From: Maribacter algarum (ex Zhang et al. 2020)
GTDB lineage: Bacteria; Bacteroidota; Bacteroidia; Flavobacteriales; Flavobacteriaceae
Length of the DNA stretch: 64,000 nucleotides
Reading direction: 5' to 3'
Assembly (NCBI RefSeq): GCF_005885635.1
Contig: NZ_VATY01000002.1
Location: 682,001-746,000, forward strand
Both the position numbers and the translations under genes were made by a program. Every line of letters begins with the position of its first letter. Position 1 is the first letter of the stretch. The notes under the pieces were generated by a model, which worked only from the letters and a program-made list of their open reading frames with translations, did not search any database and was not told the DNA's origin. This document shows positions 28,011-36,673 of the stretch, in pieces.

Positions 28011-28580
28011 TTACAAACCAAACTCCATCTCAAGATCAACTCTGCATTTTTTTGAACTTTCAACAGGAACCTTACCTTGAACTGTCCAATAATCATCTAA
28101 CAAAGAGGAATAACAAATTTCAATTTTAAGTGATTTAATAGTTTTCTCAAGTTTCCTGGTTTCATCCGTCCATTGCAAGAAAATAAGATTCAAATCTTCA
28201 TCAGGAGTAATAATTTCATCTTGAATTCCCCCAGAAGTCTTAATAATACTATAGTTTATATTTTTTGCTTCTGGAGCTAGTATTTGAACCACCTGCTCCC
28301 AATCTTTGAAGTACATGCTGTCATTATGAATCTTGTATGAATTGATTTTTGCAAGCCCGTTACCACTGTTTTTGAGACGAATCCCAAATCCATCAGAATT
28401 ATATATTTTCCCTAATGTCAAATACGGAAACATCAGTGCTTTTTGTTGAGTTCGCATAATATGTACTTCTTGGATTGATATATATAAGGCACAAACACTT
28501 GTTAGTAGGGCGGTAAAAGCCACAATGATATTTATGTTGGCACTTTTTATCCAGTCTATGAATTGGTACCATTTTTTCAT
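28011..28580 (-). CDS. Hypothetical membrane-anchored protein
   Basis: I do not recognise this protein. With the ATG at 28580 it has 189 residues and starts 4 bp after the S41 peptidase stop. An upstream ATG at 28598 would overlap that gene and is the alternative. Residues 14-38 form one membrane helix (INIIVAFTALLTSVCALYI). The rest is a beta-rich, presumably extracytoplasmic domain with GFGIRLKNSGNGLAKINSY, a pattern seen in membrane-tethered proteins of unknown role. It is the last gene of the leftward AraC-linked cluster and ends just before the decayed HEXXH gene. Confidence 0.65.
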   Translation of the reverse strand: MKKWYQFIDWIKSANINIIVAFTALLTSVCALYISIQEVHIMRTQQKALMFPYLTLGKIYNSDGFGIRLKNSGNGLAKINSYKIHNDSMYFKDWEQVVQILAPEAKNINYSIIKTSGGIQDEIITPDEDLNLIFLQWTDETRKLEKTIKSLKIEICYSSLLDDYWTVQGKVPVESSKKCRVDLEMEFGL

Positions 28581-28584
28581 TAAA

Positions 28585-30378
28585 TTATTTGTTATCAATA
28601 AGTTCTAACACCGCTTTCATCTCGGTATCCTCGCCGTTAATCAGGTCATTAACATTCTTCTGGATTGCGACATCTGGTTGAATACCCCCATCATAGGTAT
28701 CAGGTGTATCTTTTAGAATGTTGATTCCGAAAACGGGAATGTCCAATTCTATCCGTGAATTAGGAAGCCTTAGGAAAAACATATAACCGCCATTTAGCCC
28801 CTTTTGATTACCGCCTGTTTCTTGTCCGACGAGAGTAGCCAATTTGTACTTTTTTGCGTAGGTAGACATAATATGGGTTGCCGAGCTGTTTTCCGCACTA
28901 GTTAACAGATATACCTTGCCTTGAAAATTGTTTTTTCTTGGTTTATAGGTTGCACTGGTAGGAACGAACATACTTTGCATTTCATATCTTCCATTACCCT
29001 TATATTCCAATTTATTACCCCAGTCATAGGGTCTTTTATCCCAAGTGCTTATGTACTTTTTTAAGTCTTCAGGTATTTTTCGATAACGTGTGGTCTGTGC
29101 TGGTATGTCAATTGTTATGGGTTCCGTGATGATTCGTTCCAAGATATATTCGGCAACTTCGGTATCACCCCCCTCATTCGCACGAATATCAATGATTAAG
29201 TTTTCGGTCTTTTCAGTATTTATCGTTTCAAATGCCTTGTCAAGAAAACCTGTCCAATCGAAATCGTTACTGAAAATAGTAAAGGCATCTATGCGCAATA
29301 AGGCTGTTTGCTTATTTAGTATTTTGAACTGCCAACCTTCCTCAAAAGTGTTTCCGAAATCAGGAAATCTTTCTCTTAAAACTTTGTTTCGATGTGTTTT
29401 TGAGATTGCCTCTAGTCTTGCATGGATGGTGTCTCCGCTTGCATGATCTTTTAGTTGTATTTGAAAAGCAGTTTTGCTACCAAACTCCAAAGGATAAAAG
29501 ATATCGAATAGTTCAAATTTGGAGGCTCCACTCATGGTAAGACGTTGGAGGCGTTTTTCATAATTGTTGCCATCGGATGTTATATATGCGGCAAGGCGGG
29601 TCATGATTTCTTCTGATGGAATACTATCGATAGTTATAATTTCCATTCCTTTTTTGATGTTTTGATATTGGGATGCATTTTTGTCTACGAAGATTTGTTT
29701 GCTTATTCTATTGAATGTAAGGGGTAGCTTATCGGGTTGAAAAAAAATGCCTTTTTTAATGTCCGGCCCTTGGTTCCATGGATTGGTAAAGGTGTGGCTG
29801 CATTTTATTTTAGCTGCAAATTTTGAAACCTCACGATACACATCGATCATGTTTGATTTTTCAGCTAAAGTGTTTTGCAATTCGCTTAGGTCTTTTTGTA
29901 ACGATACAGAATCGCGGTACTTATATAAATTTGGATGTATGACTTGAAGTGCGTTTCTAAGTACCTCAATATCTTCTTTTATTTGATTAGGTGAATAGGA
30001 AATCGTGTTTATCGTTTCAGAGCTATAGTAATTGTATTCGTCAAAAATGTGAGCGGTTATTATAGTTTCATTTGGTTTGAACCAAACAATTCTATTGTCG
30101 GCACCTTCCAACTCCAATTTTTCATTGTTCGTAAATTTAAATCTGAGATTGCGTTCTGAGGTTTTGAATTTGACGGTGGTCTCATATATTCCATCGCCAT
30201 CTTCGTCGCTAAGTGGATAGTCCTTTTTCCAACTGAGAGGTTTTACATTGCCCCTTAGACCCAATTTTCTTTCCGCTTCTAGTTCATTTGCATCTAGTTT
30301 GAAGGTGATTTGGTATTCTTGTGCATTGCATGAAACAATAAAGAGCGTTAGAACTGGGAGAATGTATTTCATTTTCAT
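28585..30378 (-). CDS. S41 family peptidase with N-terminal beta-sandwich domain, exported
   Basis: A 597-residue exported protease; the signal peptide (1-19) ends VSCNA and could be a lipoprotein signal. Residues 20-110 look like a starch-binding/E-set type sandwich (DEDGDGIYETTVKF). A helical pre-domain follows, then the S41 core from about 370: LIIDIRANEGGDTEVAEYI, VYLLTSAENSSAT with the candidate nucleophile serine, LVGQETGGNQ and GGIQPDV. Tail-specific-protease relatives degrade or process periplasmic proteins. The central PDZ is not obvious. It lies 107 bp after the membrane AraC gene. Confidence 0.85.
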   Translation of the reverse strand: MKMKYILPVLTLFIVSCNAQEYQITFKLDANELEAERKLGLRGNVKPLSWKKDYPLSDEDGDGIYETTVKFKTSERNLRFKFTNNEKLELEGADNRIVWFKPNETIITAHIFDEYNYYSSETINTISYSPNQIKEDIEVLRNALQVIHPNLYKYRDSVSLQKDLSELQNTLAEKSNMIDVYREVSKFAAKIKCSHTFTNPWNQGPDIKKGIFFQPDKLPLTFNRISKQIFVDKNASQYQNIKKGMEIITIDSIPSEEIMTRLAAYITSDGNNYEKRLQRLTMSGASKFELFDIFYPLEFGSKTAFQIQLKDHASGDTIHARLEAISKTHRNKVLRERFPDFGNTFEEGWQFKILNKQTALLRIDAFTIFSNDFDWTGFLDKAFETINTEKTENLIIDIRANEGGDTEVAEYILERIITEPITIDIPAQTTRYRKIPEDLKKYISTWDKRPYDWGNKLEYKGNGRYEMQSMFVPTSATYKPRKNNFQGKVYLLTSAENSSATHIMSTYAKKYKLATLVGQETGGNQKGLNGGYMFFLRLPNSRIELDIPVFGINILKDTPDTYDGGIQPDVAIQKNVNDLINGEDTEMKAVLELIDNK

Positions 30379-30485
30379 AATAAAGGTTTATTTAAAAGTC
30401 TAGATAGATTTTTATGAATTCAATTTTAGTTTTTAATTCTTCAAGGGAAGTCCCAAATTGTGCCGTCTTTATCCCAAAAAGCAGT

Positions 30486-31352
30486 TTAGGGCTCAAACTT
30501 ATTTCCGTCCATTCGATTTAAGAACTCTGATGGGGAAATACCGATTTTCAATTTGAAATGCCTGTAAAAGGTAGATTTAGAAGGGAATCCGGCTTCAAGT
30601 GCTAAGGCTATTATGGTCAATTTTTTGTGTTTTTGATTTTTGAAACGATAGAGAACCTCTTCCAATCTAAAATCATTAATGCACTCCGAAAATGATTTTC
30701 CATATAATTCCTGAATTAAAATTGAGGTTCTTCTTTTTGATGTTTCCAATTGTTTACTCAGTCCATCTAAATCAAGATCCGTATTCTGATAGTACTTTTC
30801 CTCCTCTAGAAGATTTTGTAGTCTCTTTAAAAACTCGTTGTTGGCATCTGCTGCTTCAATTTTAAAGGATTGTCTAAAATTTGTTTGTTTCATGTTGACC
30901 TTTTGATTCGTTTGAAAAGCTTTTATAAAAAAGATAGATTGGATGAATAATGAGACCACCAGAGCAATGAATAGAGGAAATAGATAATGTCCAATAGTCT
31001 CATTTTCTAAAAACTCTTTGAGCGTTTTGGTTTCAACAATCAAAACCAGATGTATTAAGCGACAGATGAAATAGGTAGCTAGGGTAATCAAAGTGGAACC
31101 GACCACGCCTATTGAGATTCTCTTATAAGGTTCTGTTTTTTCATTAAACTTTGCATTTATAAAATCAAAATAAGCGAGGTTTGCCAAAGTAATTGCAAAA
31201 GAATACAGGGCTGTAATCAGGTGAAGTTTCCAACTCAACAAACCATCCATCCCAAGATTTAAAAAGGCGAAGTCAACCAAAATAACTACTAGGGTAACTA
31301 TTAGGAAAATACGTAGAACATATTTTTTATTCGTTAGAATGGGTGGTACCAT
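30486..31352 (-). CDS. Membrane-embedded AraC regulator with a LytS-kinase-like sensor region
   Basis: A 288-residue protein. Residues 10-155 hold about four membrane segments. Blocks such as KRISIGVVGSTLITLATYFICRL and FPLFIALVVSLFIQSIFFIKAF resemble the membrane part of Bacteroidota LytS/YesM-type sensor kinases rather than other AraC proteins. Instead of the kinase domain, residues 185-285 are an AraC double helix-turn-helix with LDGLSKQLETSKRRTSILI and ALEAGFPSKSTFYRHFK. It may couple an envelope signal directly to DNA binding. It lies between the GIN protein (21 bp upstream) and the S41 peptidase. The AraC call is firm; the kinase-like origin is my inference. Confidence 0.8.
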   Translation of the reverse strand: MVPPILTNKKYVLRIFLIVTLVVILVDFAFLNLGMDGLLSWKLHLITALYSFAITLANLAYFDFINAKFNEKTEPYKRISIGVVGSTLITLATYFICRLIHLVLIVETKTLKEFLENETIGHYLFPLFIALVVSLFIQSIFFIKAFQTNQKVNMKQTNFRQSFKIEAADANNEFLKRLQNLLEEEKYYQNTDLDLDGLSKQLETSKRRTSILIQELYGKSFSECINDFRLEEVLYRFKNQKHKKLTIIALALEAGFPSKSTFYRHFKLKIGISPSEFLNRMDGNKFEP

Positions 31353-31373
31353 AGGTAGAAAACTGATTTAAGT

Positions 31374-32258
31374 TTAGTTGTTAAATAACCTAACGATTTT
31401 GTCTTCATCCTTATCCATTATGGTTACCAGATGTTTACGAAGACCAATTCGGTTTACCTTGTAAATTTTAGTGCCAGTTGTCCATTTTTCTTTTCTCACC
31501 TTACCTGGCATCATGGGAAAACCGTAACTAAAGTTTCTCCCATCTGGTTTAGGGCCAATGACATAGAAATTATTTCGGTTTGAAGAGTTATTCTTGATTT
31601 TAAAATCAATATAGCGGATGCTTTCTACGCTAACTATACTGTTGTTTGCTAATGCCTTTTCAATATTTCCCCTTACCTTTTTGGGTTTGGATACCAGTTC
31701 TAGTTTTGAATCTTTGCTAAGTTTGGCATCTATAAATTCAAAAGCATTTACAATAGCTTTTCCATGTCCCCAAATATTTAAGAAGACCTCGTCTGCCTTA
31801 GTTTTAGATGCATCGACAATCCCATTTTCAGCACCAATTCCGAGGGAATTTACTTGACCTGAAATGACAATCTCGCCATTTAATGCCATTGCACTGAAGT
31901 TTTTCGAAGTAACATTTGTAATGCGAACAATGTCATTGGTACCCTGTTGAATTCGTTTCAGATTTGGCGCGCCAATTCTGATTTTAATTCTTTCCGAAGC
32001 TTGAATCCATTCTTTTTGGTCAAGTTTTAGCTTTCCATCGACCACTTCAGTATCTATTAAATCAAACAAGTTGCTATCTATCGTAATAACCATTTTCTCT
32101 GCTGCGGAATGATCTATGATAATATCGGCGTAGAAACCAATTTCAATATCGGTAAGATTTTCCGTAGTAAAAGTTCTAGTTTGAATGTCTTTGTTTCCCT
32201 TAACTTGTGCTAAACCTGTTGCTGCAACAAGTAGTAGCAGTAATATTAATTTTTTCAT
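31374..32258 (-). CDS. GIN domain (DUF2807) protein, exported
   Basis: A 294-residue exported protein (signal peptide 1-17). Residues 28-205 form a right-handed beta-helix-like GIN/DUF2807 domain: FTTENLTDIEIGFYADIIID, followed by stacked short strands rich in N, G and V (FSAMALNGEIVISGQVNSL). These proteins are surface or periplasmic and of unknown function. The C-terminal 80 residues are basic and family-specific. The start lies 2 bp after the stop of the preceding gene, showing tight operon coupling within the AraC-linked cluster. Confidence 0.85.
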   Translation of the reverse strand: MKKLILLLLLVAATGLAQVKGNKDIQTRTFTTENLTDIEIGFYADIIIDHSAAEKMVITIDSNLFDLIDTEVVDGKLKLDQKEWIQASERIKIRIGAPNLKRIQQGTNDIVRITNVTSKNFSAMALNGEIVISGQVNSLGIGAENGIVDASKTKADEVFLNIWGHGKAIVNAFEFIDAKLSKDSKLELVSKPKKVRGNIEKALANNSIVSVESIRYIDFKIKNNSSNRNNFYVIGPKPDGRNFSYGFPMMPGKVRKEKWTTGTKIYKVNRIGLRKHLVTIMDKDEDKIVRLFNN

Positions 32259-32260
32259 GT

Positions 32261-32749
32261 TTAAATTTTAGTGTAGGTATAGCGGTTTCTTACGAATCCT
32301 TCATCCGCATCATCATATTGGACCTTTTTCGTGATTGAGAACTCATTTTCACCGAGTAAATATGTTTTGTATAGTGTTGCCCGCTTGTTTGCGTCCTTGC
32401 CTTTGAATTGGGTAACGATTTTCTGGATTCCGTTTTCTGAAGTTGAATATTCGATAATTTCCTCATCTCCGAGATAGGTGCCATCATTCTTCAGTTTTGT
32501 ACTGTTTTTGGAGTTGGCACTCGGTTCGTCTGTAAATTGGGTGTGCATGACAATTTTGTCTCCTTTGATTTCAACTTGCATTGTTGTTCGGAGAGTTACT
32601 TCTTTTCCATCTCCATAATTTATATACATTAAGTTGCCTGACCATGAAGTGTTATTAAGGAACTCTAGTTTAGAGATACTTACTTTGTTTTGTGCGTAAG
32701 CTGCAGAGGTTAGTAGTACAGTTAATAAAAGTGTGATTGCATTTTTCAT
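32261..32749 (-). CDS. Hypothetical exported protein
   Basis: A 162-residue protein starting MKNAITLLLTVLLTSAAYAQ, a clear signal peptide cleaved near residue 20; an upstream ATG at 32779 adds an unlikely leader and is rejected. The mature part is beta-rich with alternating charged strands (VEIKGDKIVMHTQFTDE, KIVTQFKGKDANKRATLY) and looks like a small lipocalin-like barrel, but I cannot name a family. It is the first gene of the leftward cluster and lies just downstream of a repeated operator-like sequence (32808-32847). Confidence 0.6.
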   Translation of the reverse strand: MKNAITLLLTVLLTSAAYAQNKVSISKLEFLNNTSWSGNLMYINYGDGKEVTLRTTMQVEIKGDKIVMHTQFTDEPSANSKNSTKLKNDGTYLGDEEIIEYSTSENGIQKIVTQFKGKDANKRATLYKTYLLGENEFSITKKVQYDDADEGFVRNRYTYTKI

Positions 32750-32807
32750 AAGGATTGTTTTAAAGATTGAACAGGTCAAAATTGCAAATCAAGTCCTTGG
32801 TTTGCGC

Positions 32808-32847
32808 TTCAAATCGTACGGATGCGTCTCAAATACGATTTGAGACG
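32808..32847 (-). promoter_or_regulatory. Candidate AraC operator: three copies of a CTCAAAT-type half-site
   Basis: A perfect inverted repeat CGTCTCAAAT / ATTTGAGACG (3-nt spacer, 32825-32847) is preceded by a third similar site, CTTCAAATCGT (32807-32817). The shared CAAAT cores at 32810 and 32830 are exactly 20 bp apart, about two helical turns. Tandem half-sites spaced this way are typical of AraC activators. The block lies between the 7TM-AraC gene and the exported-protein gene at 32749. A weak -33/-7 pair (TTTG, 17 bp, TTGATTTG) on the minus strand begins at the inner copy. Confidence 0.5.
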
Positions 32848-32873
32848 TCCCAAAAGGTAACTTTCAATGAGGT

Positions 32874-34049
32874 TTACCCAATTGTTTTCAGGAATTCAGA
32901 AGGGGAGGAGCTGGTGAGTTTTTTAAAAACCCTATTGAATGTGGCTTTGCTATTAAAGCCACATTCATAAGCTATGCCTAGGATGGAGAGTTGTTTATGT
33001 TTATCCTCATGAAGCATGTTCTTAAAAGCCTCTATACGATAACTATTTACAAAATCATTAAAATTTTGCTTAAAGCCAGAATTAATGATTTCAGAAAGTT
33101 GAGCCCTGGTCATTTTGGCTTGTTTGGCCAAATCGGATAGGTTTAATTCTGGATTTAGATAGGGCTTTTCTTGCTCCATCAAGGTTTTTATTTTTTGAAG
33201 GGCTTCCTGTGGGATTTCCTTTTTTGAAGTAGTATCCCGTTCGGGAATGGCAGAACGATTAGGTGAAAAACTAAAATCCAGTTTTTTCAGTTTGGTGGTA
33301 TCCGTAAAGAAACCTTTAATTCCGACGTAAATAATGATAAGTCCCGTGAAAAATACCATCCACCATTGTTGTCTGTAATTTAGGTCTATGAAAATTGTTC
33401 CGATAATCGTTTCTATCAAGTCATAAAGGAATAACAAAATATATAGCAGCAAGAAGTTTCTAATCCAGTTTAGTTCCAACTTAAAAGTATTAGAGAAATA
33501 TTCATTTATCTTTTTTCTATAGTTGAAATACAATTGTACTGTAAAGGCGAGATAGAGGGTATTTTGTATGTAGCTGAAGATGCTATAAATCGGCAAGAAA
33601 TAAGCTTCATCAAAATGAATTTTTAAATAACCATTTTGGGTTTCTGAAAAACCGGGTTGTAAAGCATCATAACTAAAAATCGCTATGCGATAAAAAACAA
33701 CAATCAATGCTGGTAGAAAATGTAACCAATCTTTTTTTCGAAACATGAATGAAGACATAGTTATAGACCTTATATACAAATAGATAAGAGGGGCTATAAC
33801 AATGGTTAATGTAATAAGTGCGTAATTGATTTTGGTGTTTCTGAAAGTGTCATACCAGCTCATAAAACCGAGAGTATAGCAGGTCTGATGATAACAGGTA
33901 ACTATTAAAATAAGAAACAACAGCAAATCTGAAATGTTCTTTTTTTTCCTATATCTATTGAATATAAGTCCAGCAAAAACAAGCCCTTGCAGGGAAAGTA
34001 GTAATAGAGGAGTACTCCAAATATTGAAATCGGGAAAAGTAGGAACCAT
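32874..34049 (-). CDS. AraC family regulator with multi-pass membrane sensor
   Basis: A 391-residue protein. Residues 8-235 contain about seven membrane helices, with large aromatic-rich segments such as TLTIVIAPLIYLYIRSI and WLHFLPALIVVFYRIAIF. Residues 285-391 form an AraC DNA-binding domain (LNLSDLAKQAKMTRAQLSEII, then YECGFNSKATFNRVFKK). A TTG precedes the ATG; 34049 is chosen. Such 7TM-AraC fusions are common in Flavobacteria and sense unknown extracellular signals. The repeated CTCAAAT sites immediately downstream suggest that it controls the adjacent GIN/S41 cluster. Confidence 0.88.
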   Translation of the reverse strand: MVPTFPDFNIWSTPLLLLSLQGLVFAGLIFNRYRKKKNISDLLLFLILIVTCYHQTCYTLGFMSWYDTFRNTKINYALITLTIVIAPLIYLYIRSITMSSFMFRKKDWLHFLPALIVVFYRIAIFSYDALQPGFSETQNGYLKIHFDEAYFLPIYSIFSYIQNTLYLAFTVQLYFNYRKKINEYFSNTFKLELNWIRNFLLLYILLFLYDLIETIIGTIFIDLNYRQQWWMVFFTGLIIIYVGIKGFFTDTTKLKKLDFSFSPNRSAIPERDTTSKKEIPQEALQKIKTLMEQEKPYLNPELNLSDLAKQAKMTRAQLSEIINSGFKQNFNDFVNSYRIEAFKNMLHEDKHKQLSILGIAYECGFNSKATFNRVFKKLTSSSPSEFLKTIG

Positions 34050-34100
34050 CAAAACAAATTGTTCCTAAATATAAAGAAAACCCAAAGTGGAAACTACAAC

Positions 34101-36512
34101 TTAGCGCAAATTGGGATAATCTTCTGGATTTGACTCGTGTATAATAGCATACACTTTTTCAAAAATATCCTCAGCGTTCGGTTTTGAGAAGTAGTCCCCA
34201 TCTGTGCCATAAGCTGGCCTATGGGCTTTGGCAGACAATGTTTGTGGAGCACTATCCAAATACTTGTATGCACCTTGCTTTTCTATGATTTCATTTAGTA
34301 GATATGCTGAACACCCACCAGGGACATCCTCGTCTATGACTAACAAACGATTTGTTTTTTGAACGCTTTTAACAACATCGTGTTGAATATCAAAGGGAAG
34401 TAAGGACTGTGCGTCAATAATTTCAGCGTCGATACCAACTTCTTGCAGTTCTTTAGCTGCTTGCTCAACAATTCTCAATGTAGAACCATACGATACTAAG
34501 GTAATATCTGAGCCAGATTTTATGGTCTCAACAATTCCGATTGGAGTGCAGAATCCTCCGAGATTATTTGGCATGCTTTCTTTAAGGCGATATCCATTTA
34601 GGCTTTCAATTACCAATGCTGGCTCATCACTCTTCATAAGTGTATTGTAGAAACCTGCTGCCTGCGTCATATTACGTGGTGAAAGAATATAAATCCCTCG
34701 TAAGGTATGTATCAACCCGCCCATGGGAGAACCAGAATGCCAAATACCTTCCAAACGGTGCCCTCTAGTTCTAATAATTAATGGTGCTTTTTGTTTGCCA
34801 ACCGTGCGATACCGAATAGTAGCAACATCATCGGTTAAAGTTGGCATTGCATAAAAGATATAATCTAAATACTGTATTTCGGCAATCGGACGGAGTCCCC
34901 TAAGCGCCATACCTAAACCTTGACCAATAATCGTAGATTCCCGAATTCCCGTATCCGCGACTCGAAGTTTACCGTATTTGTCTTGTAAACCTTCTAGTCC
35001 TTGGTTTACGTCTCCAATCGTACCTGTATCTTCTCCAAAAATTAGAATCTCCGGGTATTTTTCAAGAAGTCTATCAAAATTTTCTCGTAGAATAACTCTG
35101 CCATCAACTTCCTCCGCATTGTTATCATATTCGGGTATTACTTCGGCGATATTAGTTGCTTTATTTGCGTTTTCGCTATATAAATGTTCGCTATAATTTG
35201 GTTGCTCCTTTTTAAGGAACTGATTCGTCCAAGTGAGAAGGGCCTCTTTTTCCGCTGTATTTTCTCCCAGAAGATATCTTAATGCTTTTCTAGCAGTAGC
35301 TGCTAAGTCTTTCTTTATCGGTTCTTCAATGGCAATAAGGTCATTTTTAAGCTTTGTTACAAATGCTTTATTTTGACTCTTGTCTGCAGCATTACCTAAC
35401 AGTTTGATAAGAATTTTCTTTTGGCCCAAATGTGATGCCAAGTATTCTGCCCAGGCTTCTTTTTTCGCAGTTCGAACTGATTTTTTAAGGGATAATTCCA
35501 TTGTATTCAGCTCTTCTTCAGAGGCTATTCCTGATTCAATTATCCATTCTTTAAAACGTTTGTTACAGTCATTTTCGCGTTCCCACTCGAGACGTTTTTC
35601 ACTCTTGTACCTTTCATGAGATCCAGAAGTAGAGTGGCCTTGGGGCTGTGTGAGCTCGTCAACATGTATTATTACGGGTACATGCTCATCCCTTGCAATA
35701 TCGGAAGCATTTTCATAGGCATGCATCAAAGCTGTATAATCCCATCCTTTTACTTTTAAGATTTCATAACCCTTTTGGTTATCGTCCCGTTGAAAACCTT
35801 TTAGCGCTTCGGAAATACTTTCTTTAGTAGTATGGTATTCTTGAGGTACAGAGATCCCATAGTTATCATCCCATATACTGACCACCATGGGAACTTGTAA
35901 AACACCACCAGCGTTAATCGTTTCGAAAAATAAACCTTCGCTTGTACTTGCGTTACCTATTGTTCCCCAAGCTATTTCGTTTCCATTATGCGAAAAGTTA
36001 GTTGCATCGATATCCTTTAGATTTCGGTATATTTTAGATGCTTGAGCTAAGCCTAGTAATCTTGGCATTTGTCCGGCCGTCGATGATACATCGGGTGCTG
36101 TGTTCTTCTGCTTGGTTAAATCTCGCCAAGTGCCGTCTTCGTTGAGACTATAAGTCAAATAATGCCCAATCATTTGCCTGCCGGCACTCATGGGCTCCTT
36201 TTCAATATCTGTCGTGGCATAAAGAGCATGAAATAAATTCTTGGGAGTAAGTAGGCCTAAAGCCATCATAAAAGTTTGGTCACGATAGTAACCACTTCTA
36301 AAATCACCGTTTTTAAAAGCTCGTGCCATTGCCAATTGTGGCAGCTCCTTACCATCACTAAAGATTCCGAATTTGGCCTTACCGGTTAAAACTTCTTTTC
36401 GCCCCATCAAGCTACAAATACGACTTAATACAGCAGTCTCATAATCCTTCAGAATTTGCGTTCTGAAGTCTTCAAAAGAAATGTCGTTACTGGTTTTAGG
36501 TGATATATCCAT
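34101..36512 (-). CDS. Fused E1 alpha/beta component of a 2-oxoacid dehydrogenase (branched-chain type)
   Basis: An 803-residue thiamine-diphosphate enzyme joining the E1 alpha (about 1-420) and E1 beta (about 455-803) chains that are separate in most bacteria. The alpha half has WGTIGNASTSEG...WDDNYGISVP, matching the ThDP/Mg site. The beta half has FGEDTGTIGDVNQGLEGL, RVADTGIRESTIIGQGLGMA and RTRGHRLEG. It decarboxylates a 2-oxoacid, most likely branched-chain, and feeds E2. The E2 and E3 genes are not in the window. A good promoter precedes it and the leader is 19 nt. It is separated from the AraC gene by 51 bp. Confidence 0.9.
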   Translation of the reverse strand: MDISPKTSNDISFEDFRTQILKDYETAVLSRICSLMGRKEVLTGKAKFGIFSDGKELPQLAMARAFKNGDFRSGYYRDQTFMMALGLLTPKNLFHALYATTDIEKEPMSAGRQMIGHYLTYSLNEDGTWRDLTKQKNTAPDVSSTAGQMPRLLGLAQASKIYRNLKDIDATNFSHNGNEIAWGTIGNASTSEGLFFETINAGGVLQVPMVVSIWDDNYGISVPQEYHTTKESISEALKGFQRDDNQKGYEILKVKGWDYTALMHAYENASDIARDEHVPVIIHVDELTQPQGHSTSGSHERYKSEKRLEWERENDCNKRFKEWIIESGIASEEELNTMELSLKKSVRTAKKEAWAEYLASHLGQKKILIKLLGNAADKSQNKAFVTKLKNDLIAIEEPIKKDLAATARKALRYLLGENTAEKEALLTWTNQFLKKEQPNYSEHLYSENANKATNIAEVIPEYDNNAEEVDGRVILRENFDRLLEKYPEILIFGEDTGTIGDVNQGLEGLQDKYGKLRVADTGIRESTIIGQGLGMALRGLRPIAEIQYLDYIFYAMPTLTDDVATIRYRTVGKQKAPLIIRTRGHRLEGIWHSGSPMGGLIHTLRGIYILSPRNMTQAAGFYNTLMKSDEPALVIESLNGYRLKESMPNNLGGFCTPIGIVETIKSGSDITLVSYGSTLRIVEQAAKELQEVGIDAEIIDAQSLLPFDIQHDVVKSVQKTNRLLVIDEDVPGGCSAYLLNEIIEKQGAYKYLDSAPQTLSAKAHRPAYGTDGDYFSKPNAEDIFEKVYAIIHESNPEDYPNLR

Positions 36513-36531
36513 CTAAGGCTGAATGTTTCTG

Positions 36532-36563
36532 CAAAAGTACTTTATTGAATTGATTAATACAAC
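36532..36563 (-). promoter_or_regulatory. Candidate promoter of the E1 dehydrogenase gene
   Basis: On the minus strand GTTG (36563-36560), 20 bp, then TACTTTTG (36539-36532), a perfect TAnnTTTG -7 with a one-mismatch -33. The ATG lies 19 nt further on. The same TACTTTTG is found 17 nt before the uvrA ATG (43153-43146). Confidence 0.5.
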
Positions 36564-36673
36564 CTCGTGTTAATCATATTTATTGTGGAATTACTAAAAA
36601 AATAGATATAAAAATGAATTTTTGTTAGAAAAATAACAAATCAGTCTCCCCATACTAAGAATTTGTTAAAAAA

